Below are positions 51,012-59,225 of a stretch of DNA of 64,000 bases, piece after piece. This DNA comes from Streptomyces halstedii (GTDB lineage: Bacteria; Actinomycetota; Actinomycetes; Streptomycetales; Streptomycetaceae), in contig JOAZ01000002.1 in the NCBI GenBank assembly GCA_000720535.1, positions 62,001 through 126,000 on the forward strand, in the 5' to 3' direction. Both the position numbers and the translations under genes were made by a program. How positions within the stretch are numbered: the first letter of the stretch is position 1; each line of letters begins with the position of its first letter. Under the pieces are notes generated by a model that saw only the letters and a program-made list of their open reading frames with translations, had not been told where the DNA came from and searched no databases.

Positions 51012-51048
51012 GGCCAGCTAGGAGCATGCTCCTAGCTGGCCTTTTCTC
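51012..51048. terminator. 30-bp perfect hairpin with T-tract before the left att
   Basis: GGCCAGCTAGGAGC (51012-51025) pairs perfectly with 51028-51041, followed by TTTTCTC. It forms a classic intrinsic terminator reading toward the att copy, and is also symmetrical with the palindrome just before it. Confidence 0.85.
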
Positions 51049-51049
51049 T

Positions 51050-51093
51050 TGTGCCCCCGGCAGGATTCGAACCTGCGACACCCGCTTTAGGAG
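51050..51093. repeat. left att direct repeat (3' half of tRNA-Arg)
   Basis: 44 bp, identical to 59226-59269. It covers the 3' end through the anticodon loop of tRNA-Arg(CCT). Beyond 51093 the sequence no longer matches the tRNA, so this is an attachment-site copy and not a working tRNA. Confidence 0.92.
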
Positions 51094-51795
51094 TGGGATC
51101 GAATCCGTGCCGGGTAGTGCTCCGCCTTGCCGCAGGGCACTGTTCTGCCTGATCAACGCCCTGCGGCGTCGTACTCCATCCGGCTTGTGACGCCCTGTGC
51201 TGGCCCGTCTGCTCACGCATCGCGCACGCACGCTAGGCCGGTCGGGAATCCAGTCGCCGGGAGCTCGGCCATACATCGAACAGCTGAGGCTTGCCGCTGT
51301 GGACTCGCTCGTAGCAACACCCGTTATTGGAGCGGATGGCAGCCCGGCACGGCCGGGCGACTCCCAGTCGCAACCTCGATGACAGCTGCTTTCCGCTGGG
51401 GCTCCGAACGCGTCGACGTGTGGAGGCCATGGAGCGCATAGCCCCGTTGCGAGGCCCCGCGGCGCGTCACCGACACTGCTCGGCAAGCTCGTCAGTGGCC
51501 AGTGCGCCGCCTCCGCCCGGCTCCCTGGGCCACCTTCGAGGAACTGGTCGTTATCACCATCCCGAGCCTGTTGAGCAGGTTGCAACGTACAGAGATTTAC
51601 GGCAGCATCGCTAGCCGGGTCGGATAGGCGGCCTGTTCCGGCACTGCGCTGCCCCGTCTGCAGTGCCAACAGAGGGACGAAGAAGCCAGCGCTGCACCTG
51701 TCGTGGTTGAAACCTGCTCTTGCACGCCCAAACTCGGGCGTACCGATCAGTTTTCGAGTGTTCAGGGGCGGCAGCGCTCGAGGACGGATCGCACT
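51094..51795. other. 702-bp interval without a supported gene
   Basis: Short frames occur on both strands but none has a ribosome site with clear codon bias; a long minus-strand frame is antisense to the next gene. The codon-position signal is weak, as in decayed sequence. Its right end must hold the promoter of the gene at 51796. Confidence 0.45.
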
Positions 51796-52836
51796 ATGGC
51801 CGCTGGTGGTCGCCTCACCCGCCTTGCCCGCACCCGAAGCTGCTACTCCGGGGAGCCGTTCCAATATGCCTCGGAAGCCCTTCGAGCCCATCGCCATGCT
51901 CCATTGCTCCCGGACGCTCACGGCGGACAAGCACTCCTCGAAGCTCAGGTGATGAAGGAGCTTGGCCGCGGAGGGGAGTGGTGGGCGCATCCGGTCGGAA
52001 TCGCTGGCATGCGTCTGACGCCTGGACAATCCGTGGTGGTCCTCGACAGTCACAGTGGGTCCCTTCCTGGCCGGAAGTTCCCGATGGCCGACTATGCGCT
52101 GGTGCATCTGCTTCCGTCTGCAGAACCCGGCGTCCAGGTCAGTGGTGTGATGCGGCTGCGTGTCGTTGCAGTACGCGACGCAGATCTTCATCTCGAATTG
52201 GCTGGCACCGAAAGTCGATTGGTCCTGAGGGGAGCCCCGGGTACCCGCTGGCATCTCTTGCTCGCACAACGAAGGCGCGACCTGGAAGAGGGTGGCTTCG
52301 TGCCCTTGTGGGGTGTGACCGGGCCGTCGCCCTACGAGCTGGAGGACGAGCGTCAGTTCGCCTCACTCATGCAAACGGGTCGGGATCTGGCGTGGCTCGG
52401 CTCAGGACTCCTTCGCCGCATCGCGATCTTCCAGAACTTCAGCACTGCCTACTCGACTCGAGCTTGGATCACCGGGGACGAGTGGATCTTCGAGCTGGAT
52501 ACGCATCGCGACGCACTTCTCAAACATGACGCGTTTCTCGACCGCCTTATGGACGATGTCTGGGGTCTGCCACTGAGGATCGGGCGCTGCTACTGCGACT
52601 GCAGTCTGCAGGGGACGGCGCGGGGCTATCAGTGCACGTTCTACCTGGAGCACCAGAGCCCCGACGTGCGAGGGGTGATGCAGATCCGCTTCAGGTGGGG
52701 GGACACTGTCTACGGCGACGATGTTCGGCAGAGGCTGGAAGACCTCAACGCCAATCGAGACTGGCTCGACAGAGTGCTGCCCCGCCGAACCGATCGGGCT
52801 AGTGGCCCGGCTGTCCGGAAGGGCGGAGCCCGATGA
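51796..52836 (+). CDS. unrecognised 346-aa island protein
   Basis: Soluble protein with no motif I can assign. Notable segments: TRSCYSGEPFQYASEALR near the start, LLPDAHGGQALLEAQVMKELG, GGEWWAHPVGIAG, a mid-region rich in Leu/Arg/Glu (LLLAQRRRDLEEGGFVPLWG), ITGDEWIFELDTHRDALLKH and a Cys cluster CYCDCSLQG. Composition and length are those of a real protein. The most likely start is ATG 51796; a longer reading to 51703 lacks support. Its stop overlaps the ATG of a 60-aa membrane peptide, implying the two act together. Location in a defence-type island suggests an accessory role. Confidence 0.75.
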   Translation: MAAGGRLTRLARTRSCYSGEPFQYASEALRAHRHAPLLPDAHGGQALLEAQVMKELGRGGEWWAHPVGIAGMRLTPGQSVVVLDSHSGSLPGRKFPMADYALVHLLPSAEPGVQVSGVMRLRVVAVRDADLHLELAGTESRLVLRGAPGTRWHLLLAQRRRDLEEGGFVPLWGVTGPSPYELEDERQFASLMQTGRDLAWLGSGLLRRIAIFQNFSTAYSTRAWITGDEWIFELDTHRDALLKHDAFLDRLMDDVWGLPLRIGRCYCDCSLQGTARGYQCTFYLEHQSPDVRGVMQIRFRWGDTVYGDDVRQRLEDLNANRDWLDRVLPRRTDRASGPAVRKGGAR

Positions 52837-53015
52837 ACTGGGACAGCCTTGCCCTGTTGATCCTGGCTCTGTCGGGTGCCTTGAGCCTGCTGCTGTCGCA
52901 GGCCCGCGATGTCTTGGCGAAGACGGCAGAGGTCATCCATGCCTGGCGTGAAATTCAGCAGAGCCTGAGGGCAGAGGACAGGCCGCCGAGTCGGCAGGAC
53001 CTGCCGCGTGATTGA
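52833..53015 (+). CDS. 60-aa membrane peptide coupled to the 346-aa protein
   Basis: One N-terminal helix (SLALLILALSGALSLLLSQ, about residues 5-23) followed by a charged amphipathic tail (TAEVIHAWREIQQSLRAEDRPP). ATG 52833 overlaps the upstream TGA (ATGA), so translation is coupled. The size and topology fit a small membrane partner or effector of the preceding protein; no known family is recognised. Confidence 0.75.
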   Translation: MNWDSLALLILALSGALSLLLSQARDVLAKTAEVIHAWREIQQSLRAEDRPPSRQDLPRD

Positions 53016-53112
53016 GGCGACTAATCGCCGGCGAGCCGAGGTGGCCTTGTCGATGCCCATCTGGAGAACGCCGTTGACAAGGCTCATCGCGCGGACGGAG
53101 CCCGTGCTCTAG

Positions 53113-53442
53113 GGCAGCAATGAAGGCATCGCCATCTGCTTCCAGCACTTCCCCGACGTCGAGGTCCTCTTGGACGACGGCTACCTCGGCCTGAGCCGCG
53201 ACCACCGCGAGCAAGCGATCACACCACCCAGAAAACCCCGCCCGAGAGCATTGCCCGGCAGAGTCGAACAGTGGGAACGCGACCGCCACGGGCACTCCTC
53301 TGACCGCATCACCGTCGAACACGCCCTCGCCGATCACAAACGCTGGAAGCAACTGACGCGCTGGACCCATCGTCGCGACCGCCTGGCCGACACCTACCGC
53401 GTCATCGCCGGCCTCGTCTCCGACCGCACCGCTCACGCCTGA
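53113..53442 (+). pseudogene. C-terminal remnant of an IS5/DDE_Tnp_4-type transposase
   Basis: About 109 residues match the end of common Streptomyces DDE transposases: VEVLLDDGYLGLSRDHREQAITPPRKPRP, then ERDRHGHSSDRITVEHALADHKRWKQLTRW with the catalytic Glu in VEHALA. A stop codon (TAG) lies in frame at 53110 and the N-terminal two thirds are missing. No terminal inverted repeats were recognised. Confidence 0.8.
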
Positions 53443-53582
53443 GCCAGCGTCCTCCAACGGACCAACACGCCTCACCCGCTATCACGCACCAACTCGTTAG
53501 CGACCGATTTACGTTCGCTCTGCAAAGTCATTTGTCGCTTCCGTGAAGTCGCGGATAAAGGGATCAGGGTGAGGTGGGCTAT

Positions 53583-55349
53583 CTAGGCTTGCCCTTTGAG
53601 TGCGAAAATTCCGCCAACCTCACCGACCAGTCGGCGTACTTCAAGAGCCAGCTTGAGTACCGGCGTCTCGACGCTGTCAGCCACATATTCTGCCTCACAC
53701 TTGGCAAGCAGAACCGGCCAGAGAAGCTTTGCCAACTCCACCTTGTCTTCAGCCACTCGCAATCGACCAAGGGGAACCTTGATATCGTAATGCTTAGCGC
53801 GAGCCTCCTGGAGTTGCGCCCGAAGATCCTGATCCCAACTCGGTGATTCAGTGCGCGGATTCGATTGTGTGGCGGCAATTTTCGTGATTGCTGGCACTAG
53901 TTCGTCATCCGAAAAATTGGCGAGCTCGTACTTGTCCTTACCCCAAACGCGGACATGTACCAGAGCGTCAAGTTCCCCTTGGCTGATGTCGGCATCCTGG
54001 TACTTCACTTCTTCGCGAATAGCCTCTTGGAGTTGACGCCGTACCTTATCCCGCTTGGCTTGGGTTTCAAAGTCGTTCTCGGCATCCATGGCAATCACAA
54101 GCGCAGTAAGCGACGCGTCAAGCATCCACCGATCATGAAGTCTACGTCCAACACGCGGTGTAACGCCATAGCGTGCGATGAGGTGCGCGTTAATCTTCGA
54201 TCCCTTTGTGCGCTGCACTCGCACTTGTTGTGGCTGCGTGAGTCCGAATTCTGCCAGCAGTCGCGGAACATGGTAGAGCTCGGTTTCGCCTTCGACCAGC
54301 AATATTACTTTTGGGTGGGGTGAAATGCCCAATTCGGCGAGCGCCCGCTCCAAGGTTTTTGCCTCCTCGTATCGAGGAGTCAACCGGTCATGCTGCGAAG
54401 TCCACCATGTCGTTCCCGTGAGATCCGGCAATGGATCAACAGCACCATCCGCAGCAAGATCTTCATGAGCACGCAAGAGAATCTCCGAAGCAACGCGTCG
54501 CCACATGGCGTCAAGCGGTTCCCCCCGCAGTTTCGACCAACCCTTGTAGCTGGCGTAGCGCATAAGAGGCAGCCATTTGCCAAGCGGCTCGCTGTGGGCT
54601 TGCGCTAGCAGGGCATCGGCTTTCCCCTGAAGACGTGACAGGTCAAGACCTGCACGCTGAAGCAAATCGCGTACATCCGATACGGCTCGGTATCGTCGCA
54701 GCCCGCCTTCGTCCACACCAGTTGGCATGCTGAGCTCACCAAGAATACCTGGAAGATATCGTGTTGCCAGAGCCGCCAAGGCAAGGGTCATTTTCCGTTG
54801 GCGCATCCGAGCCGCATCACCAGAAGGACGAAAGTAGCCGTGTTTGACGAAGCTGTACCGACTCAAGGCTGTCTTCACGTCGAGCAACTGCCACGTTGAG
54901 TAGATGAATCCATTCCACCATCTGTCATGTTCTTCATCTGGTGGCCTCTTATACGGCCATGTCGCCGAGTAGCCCTCATCGGCTGGATCTCGGAGGCGCC
55001 CTTCAGCCGCAGCCTCCAGCACCCACCCTCGGGGGTTCACTGCATAACTGGGTTCGATAGCGATTCGACGCCCTTCGGCCGGTGTGTCGCTCACACGGTA
55101 GAGCGGCAGAAGCAAACGATGGCTGTGAAGCTCTTGAAGAATATCGAGCGTGAGCTTGTAGCCACGTTCTTTCGCCTTCTTGATGAACCCCTCGGCTGTT
55201 AGCAAATCGTCCTGGGTGAAGATGTACGGAACTGTGAGCAGAGCGAGGGATCCACCAAACGGCGGGAAGGTATCCTGCGGCGCGTTCGTCACCATCACAT
55301 CATAGAAGCGGGGAACGGCTGATCCCCTTTGTTTCTGACGACTTCGCAC
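53583..55349 (-). CDS. 588-aa TOPRIM-domain protein, OLD-nuclease-like without ATPase
   Basis: The C-terminal half carries a TOPRIM fold: KVILLVEGETELYHVPRLL (Glu353) and ALVIAMDAENDFE (Asp422, Asp426), the Glu/DxD pattern of OLD-family nucleases, topoisomerases and primases. The N-terminal ~340 residues are mostly helical, with WWNGFIYSTWQLLDVKTALSRY and RYLPGILGEL, and lack Walker motifs, so this is not a typical OLD ATPase-nuclease. Codon use is lower in GC than its neighbours. GTG 55349 is the outer start; GTG/ATG near 55298-55295 are alternatives. A DNA- or RNA-cleaving defence protein is the best guess, as inference. Confidence 0.78.
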   Translation of the reverse strand: MRSRQKQRGSAVPRFYDVMVTNAPQDTFPPFGGSLALLTVPYIFTQDDLLTAEGFIKKAKERGYKLTLDILQELHSHRLLLPLYRVSDTPAEGRRIAIEPSYAVNPRGWVLEAAAEGRLRDPADEGYSATWPYKRPPDEEHDRWWNGFIYSTWQLLDVKTALSRYSFVKHGYFRPSGDAARMRQRKMTLALAALATRYLPGILGELSMPTGVDEGGLRRYRAVSDVRDLLQRAGLDLSRLQGKADALLAQAHSEPLGKWLPLMRYASYKGWSKLRGEPLDAMWRRVASEILLRAHEDLAADGAVDPLPDLTGTTWWTSQHDRLTPRYEEAKTLERALAELGISPHPKVILLVEGETELYHVPRLLAEFGLTQPQQVRVQRTKGSKINAHLIARYGVTPRVGRRLHDRWMLDASLTALVIAMDAENDFETQAKRDKVRRQLQEAIREEVKYQDADISQGELDALVHVRVWGKDKYELANFSDDELVPAITKIAATQSNPRTESPSWDQDLRAQLQEARAKHYDIKVPLGRLRVAEDKVELAKLLWPVLLAKCEAEYVADSVETPVLKLALEVRRLVGEVGGIFALKGQA

Positions 55350-55471
55350 CTGGTCGTCCGTCGGCTACGGCTTGCATCTCCTCCTCCAGCACCCACACAA
55401 GAGCTACCCCGCCCGTCGGGAACACCCAGCCCTCGTAGGCGACTTCGACGCCGGGGGACGGGGCGGAGGCT

Positions 55472-55727
55472 TCAAGATGGGGGCAGCCACGGCTGACGCG
55501 GGCCGGACAGGTAGTCGAGGACGTTCATGCGGCGGATTCCGCAGTCGCCGTGCCGGAGCTCTGCCCGGAAGTTCTTCGTCGGCTGGGCAAGATCGAGGTG
55601 CAACGTGTGGCCGTGACGTTGGAACAGGACGCGGCACGTGTAGCTGATGTGACCTCGTCCTTCGCGTTCGCCACGTCACTGAGGTTGCAGGTGAAGACCT
55701 GGCAGTCCTTGCGGACGCTACGCTTGG
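55472..55727 (-). pseudogene. possible frameshifted gene remnant, family unknown
   Basis: On the minus strand two adjoining frames have strong G/C third positions and natural-looking sequence. Upstream: RSVRKDCQVFTCNLSDVANA; after a frame change near 55655: GHISYTCRVLFQRHGHTLHL, then QPTKNFRAELRHGDCGIRRM ending at TGA 55472-55474. Neither has a plausible start. I read this as a decayed coding region, and no other feature is supported between 55350 and 55891. Confidence 0.4.
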
Positions 55728-55891
55728 CCCTCAGTGGCTTACCGTTCTACGTTGCTTGATAACTCAAGCAAGTCCGTGAGCGTGTGGAGGACGGTATCAA
55801 TGAGCTCACATGTGTGATCGGCGCTGCTGGTTCAGACGGATCTTTCGTGTGGCCGGCGCGGGATTGATGCCGCGATCTGTGCAAACTTCGC

Positions 55892-56770
55892 TCAGCCGTA
55901 CGTCGGGAAGTTGTTACCCAAGATGATTCGCCACAGACGAATTGCTTCGCGATGGTCGCCTCGGTTCTCAGCGGCCAATGCCAGGTCTGCCCTGTCGCGA
56001 GCGGTTTTGAGGCTGTCGTTGACAGCAGTGCGATTCGCTTGGGTCAGGTATGTTGATAGATCCCCACTGTATCCAGCGGGGTCATTCACTGTCAGGAAGT
56101 TGTGGTTATAGTCAAAGAACAACCTCAACGCCGCACGTGAGTTGTTGTCCATTGTGGCGAAAGTCCGCGCGGCCAACATTTCCAGGTGGAACGAAGCGAG
56201 CCGCGAGCTGTGCGCACTGTTCCACTTCTTGGCGAACCGGATGACTTTCTTTAGATCGCCGGTCAACTTGGCGTTGCACTCATTGAGATGCGTCTCGTGC
56301 TTCACAGGATCGGTAGTAAGCCACCCACCCGAACCGTCAGGGATGCCGTACCCGCCAGTTGTGTACTTCACGACGGCTGCCACGTCCACATAGAGGCCAT
56401 CGGCGTAGAAGAGGCGTACCGCCTGGCCTCTCGCACCGACCTTCTTGACGGTCGAGGAATTGTTCAGGCTGCGCCGGACCCGGTAAAGGAAATCCGAGGA
56501 GTCGTCGCGATAGCTTCGTGCCCAGAGGTCATCGTCGACATGAAGGTGAACCATCAGGTCAATATCAGCCACGGGGTTACTAGCTGTGTTGCGTCCAAGG
56601 GAGCCGATTAGCTTGTGCGACTGATATTGAACATTGGCCGTCGAGGGGAAGGTCGCCTTGATAACGGACGCAACAGCATCACGCCGCTGGTGCACCTTTT
56701 CCCAAGTCGAACTGGTTGGAGTGACTTTGGTGTTAAATTCATCAAAGGCGCTGGCCGTGGTCGTCGCCAT
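55892..56770 (-). CDS. cGAS/DncV-like nucleotidyltransferase (CD-NTase), CBASS
   Basis: 292 residues. The Pol-beta-type active site reads IGSLGRNTASNPVADIDLMVHL (Gly-Ser at 56-57, Asp69 and Asp71) with the third acid in LYVDVAAVV (Asp129). This is the CD-NTase pattern of enzymes that make cyclic di- or trinucleotides on phage infection. A helical C-terminal domain follows (FHLEMLAARTFATMDNNSRAALRLFFDY). It starts (ATG 56770) 2 bp after the 2TM gene's stop, forming a two-gene CBASS-like operon. Product nucleotide and clade cannot be judged by eye. Confidence 0.87.
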   Translation of the reverse strand: MATTTASAFDEFNTKVTPTSSTWEKVHQRRDAVASVIKATFPSTANVQYQSHKLIGSLGRNTASNPVADIDLMVHLHVDDDLWARSYRDDSSDFLYRVRRSLNNSSTVKKVGARGQAVRLFYADGLYVDVAAVVKYTTGGYGIPDGSGGWLTTDPVKHETHLNECNAKLTGDLKKVIRFAKKWNSAHSSRLASFHLEMLAARTFATMDNNSRAALRLFFDYNHNFLTVNDPAGYSGDLSTYLTQANRTAVNDSLKTARDRADLALAAENRGDHREAIRLWRIILGNNFPTYG

Positions 56771-56772
56771 TC

Positions 56773-57300
56773 CTACCCTTCCTCGTCCGTGGCGTAGCTC
56801 TGGCCACCGCCGCTGATGTTCTTGCTGGACTTCTTATAGGCGAGGCGCCCTGGCGGGTCGGACGTCTTGTTGAGCTCATCCCGAGTGCTGGTGAGATTGC
56901 GCAACGTGTCCCGCGCGTCCTCGCGGGTCATCTCGGCCAGGTCGATCGTGAGGAACTGGCGAGCAGCTGTCTGCAACTGAAGGTAGGCGCTCGCCGACGC
57001 CTGGGCCTGTGTCATGCGACGCGACGCGTTCACGGTAGTGAGGGTGGCGCTGAACGCAGCCGAGATAAGAGCCAACACCCCGGGCCAGACACCGAGGTCG
57101 CCGCCAAGGGCGGTTCCACCGGAGATGGCGGCGAGCGCTGCCGCCGGGACGCCAAGCGCCAGGTTGATGAGCCGCCACAACTTGGCCTGCTCGAACTGGC
57201 CTTGGGCGCTCCACAGTGAGCTCTCGTGGATGCGGTCGGCCTCCTGCGCAATGGCTCGGTGCGACTCAGGGATGTCGTTAGGGATCAGGGACACGAACAC
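56773..57300 (-). CDS. 2TM SLATT-type effector, CBASS partner
   Basis: 175 residues. An N-terminal helix (ESSLWSAQGQFEQAKLWR) leads into two close membrane helices (about 43-65, INLALGVPAAALAAISGG, and 70-90, VWPGVLALISAAFSATLTTV), then a long helical tail (RRMTQAQASASAYLQLQTAARQF). That is the SMODS/SLOG-associating 2TM (SLATT) layout, whose members are proposed membrane-disrupting effectors activated by cyclic nucleotides. It precedes the CD-NTase gene with a 2-bp gap. Start GTG 57300 (or GTG 57294) lacks a clear ribosome site. Confidence 0.82.
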   Translation of the reverse strand: MFVSLIPNDIPESHRAIAQEADRIHESSLWSAQGQFEQAKLWRLINLALGVPAAALAAISGGTALGGDLGVWPGVLALISAAFSATLTTVNASRRMTQAQASASAYLQLQTAARQFLTIDLAEMTREDARDTLRNLTSTRDELNKTSDPPGRLAYKKSSKNISGGGQSYATDEEG

Positions 57301-57626
57301 CTCATTTGACCAATCACCGCGCGAGGTGGGTGGAGGCGGACAAGAAGAGCGCGCGTCAGTGTAGATCCCCGGTTGCCTGTATCGCGAGGTGTTCGCCGGG
57401 CGAGGCAGTTGGTGGCCTGGTCCAGGAGGCGGGCTCCGCCCATCTGATCGTCGAGTACGCGGGTGAACGGCCCGTGGCTGCCATCGAGCGTCCCTCAGCC
57501 CACGCGTTCCTTCAGGCAGGACGCCAGGTGCTCGCGCGAATAGGTGAGGGAGGCTTCGTCGGTCCGCGTGGTCGATGCGCGGTAGCGTCGCCGGGGAGAA
57601 CCCATCAGGGAAGGAACGATCGCCGG
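57301..57626. other. 326-bp divergent interval, promoter region of the CBASS-like pair
   Basis: The only AT-rich stretch is at the left (CTCATTTGACCAATCACCG), likely promoter for the leftward CBASS pair. Short frames on both strands have streptomycete codon bias in patches (57420-57560) but no start site. No family is recognised. Confidence 0.4.
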
Positions 57627-58280
57627 ATGCCGCACAGGACTGATGTCGCCGACAGGCGCGGCCTGATCCTCGACTTCGCCGGGGTGCTTACTGCCAGCCC
57701 GATCGATGTCCACCGCGCCTGGTGTGCGTCAGAAGGGCTGGCTCCGGGCGCATGGCGCAGCACTCTCAACGATCACCCTGAGGGCCGGCGTCTGTACGCG
57801 GCTCTGGAGATCGGGGAGATCGGGCAGGCCGAGTGGAACGAGGGCACGGCCGCGCTGTTGGGTGCGCACGTAGATCCGGTGAACCTGATGGGGCGGGCCT
57901 GGGCCGGGGTGCCCGTGGCCCGCCGGATGGTCGCGCTCGCGCGTGCCGCGCGTGCCGCCGGCCACCGGCTTGCCCTGCTGTCCAACAGCTTCGGTCTCGA
58001 CCCGTTCAACCCGTACGAACACGTCGGCATCTGGGACCTGTTCGACGTGCACGTCGTCTCCGAGCTGGTCGGGATGGCCAAGCCCGATCCGGCGATCTAC
58101 GAACTCGCCCTGGAGCGGATCGGGCTGCCCGCCGAGCGGTGCGTGTTCGTGGACGATCACGCGGTGAACCTTCCGCCTGCCGCCGAGCTGGGCATCGCCA
58201 CGGTCCACCTCACGGGCGAGAGTGAGGCCGTGACCGAGTTGGAGGCCCTCCTCGGTGTCACGGCGGTGCTCGCCGCGTGA
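57627..58280 (+). CDS. HAD-family hydrolase (HAD-IA type)
   Basis: 217 residues: motif I LILDFAGVLT, motif II LLSNSFG, the Lys motif in VGMAKPDPAIYELALERIG and motif IV CVFVDDHAVNLPPAAELG. Motif I has Ala instead of the second Asp, as in dehalogenase-type rather than classical phosphatase members. ATG 57627 has GGAAGGA 11 nt upstream. Codon use is typical of the host, so this part of the island may be more recent or of close origin. It diverges from the CBASS-like pair and precedes the XRE fragment. Confidence 0.83.
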   Translation: MPHRTDVADRRGLILDFAGVLTASPIDVHRAWCASEGLAPGAWRSTLNDHPEGRRLYAALEIGEIGQAEWNEGTAALLGAHVDPVNLMGRAWAGVPVARRMVALARAARAAGHRLALLSNSFGLDPFNPYEHVGIWDLFDVHVVSELVGMAKPDPAIYELALERIGLPAERCVFVDDHAVNLPPAAELGIATVHLTGESEAVTELEALLGVTAVLAA

Positions 58281-58374
58281 ACCCAACTGCGGTCTGATCA
58301 AAGGCTGTCGGCTCCACCGCTCCGGCCAGTACTGTCCGTTTGGGGCCCATCACGCGGAGGTTCGGGAGCATGCA

Positions 58375-58884
58375 GTGGTCGGAGTACACCACTCTGAGCG
58401 CTTGAAGGCGCTGCGCGGCGGCATGACACAGGAGCAGTTGGCGGAGGCGGCCGGCGTGTCCGTCGGCGTGGTCCGCAAGCTCGAACGTGGCGGAACGGCT
58501 TCCCTGCCATCCCTGCTGTCGATCGCCGACGCGCTCGGTACGGACATCGCCGTGCTCCTCGGCCAGCAGGCGCCACGGCGGTCCATGGACCGCGACGAGC
58601 GGGCCGCGCTGCGCCTGGTCTCCGCGGCCACCCACGACGCGGCTATCGGCATCCCCGCCGAGGTCGAGCCGGGCACCGTCGAAGAGCTCCGCGCCGCCGT
58701 CCGTCGTGCGGACGCCGCTTACTGGGGAGGCCGGTACACCGAGCTCGGCACTCTCCTGGGCCGGTTGCTCCCCGAAGCGCGGGCCAGGTTCGACGCGGCT
58801 GGCACCGCTGATCAGGAAGCCGCCGGAGGCGTCCTGATCGATACGTTCCAGACTGCGGGGCCGACCTCACGATGGTCTTCCTGA
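58375..58884 (+). pseudogene. XRE-family regulator, N-terminal part only
   Basis: 169 residues. The helix-turn-helix (about 8-62) reads GGMTQEQLAEAAGVSVGVVRKLERGGTASL; a short helical stretch follows (TVEELRAAVRRADAAYWGGRYTELG). Relatives in Streptomyces are about 400 residues with a long TPR-like tail, but here the frame ends soon after EAAGGVLIDTFQTAG. GTG 58375 follows GGGAG by 6 nt. I infer a deletion that fused it to the next small gene. It could still bind DNA. Confidence 0.65.
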
Positions 58885-59183
58885 TGCGCGAGGGCGACGA
58901 CACGGCAGTCCGTGGACACCCTCGTCCACCTCACGTCGACGCCCGTCTGGCCGGCGACCTCGGGCAGGCGGTCCACGACCGCCGGACTGAGCTGGGCCTG
59001 TCCCAGACGGAGCTGGCGGAGCGGGCCGGGATGACCCAGCCCCAGGTCTCCCGGATGGAGGGGGGTGACACCGTGCCTACGCTCCCGCTGCTGCGGCGTC
59101 TGGCCAAGGCTTTGGACGGCACGCTGAAGCTGAGCATTGACGAAGGCGACTCGCACGTCACCTTCACTCCGCACGCCGCCTGA
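58872..59183 (+). CDS. small XRE protein, HigA/antitoxin-like
   Basis: 103 residues; the helix-turn-helix reads LGLSQTELAERAGMTQPQVSRMEGGDTVPTLPLLRRLAKALDG (about 42-82), the common form of XRE antitoxins that follow HigB/RelE toxins. No toxin is upstream: the preceding DNA is the truncated XRE gene, which it overlaps by 13 bp. The N-terminal ~25 residues (MVFLMREGDDTAVRGHPRPP) may be new sequence from the junction. A terminator follows at 59193. Confidence 0.75.
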   Translation: MVFLMREGDDTAVRGHPRPPHVDARLAGDLGQAVHDRRTELGLSQTELAERAGMTQPQVSRMEGGDTVPTLPLLRRLAKALDGTLKLSIDEGDSHVTFTPHAA

Positions 59184-59192
59184 ACCGACGAA

Positions 59193-59224
59193 GGGCACCT
59201 ACGAAGAACTGTAGGTGCCCTTTC
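59193..59224 (+). terminator. terminator after the small XRE gene, next to the tRNA
   Basis: GGGCACCTAC (59193-59202) pairs perfectly with GTAGGTGCCC (59211-59220), followed by TTTCC. Confidence 0.82.
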
Positions 59225-59225
59225 C

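Noticed and set aside
51050-51100. Second tRNA-Arg gene
   Set aside because: Only the 3' half is present; the 5' acceptor and D arms are missing, so it is an att copy.
50995-52269. 424-aa minus-strand frame crossing the left att and the 346-aa gene
   Set aside because: It runs through the terminator hairpin and the att repeat and is antisense to a better-supported gene.
55372-55759. Plus-strand short frames of 69-91 aa
   Set aside because: Codon bias in this stretch favours the minus strand, where a frameshifted remnant is seen.
57495-57713. 72-aa minus-strand frame before the CBASS-like pair
   Set aside because: It overlaps the HAD gene start antisense and lacks a ribosome site, though its end has host-like codons.
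49456-58884. The two XRE fragments (49456-50530 and 58375-58884) as halves of one gene split by the island
   Set aside because: They are on opposite strands, lie on different sides of the repeats in a way integration cannot produce, and appear to be from different XRE subfamilies.
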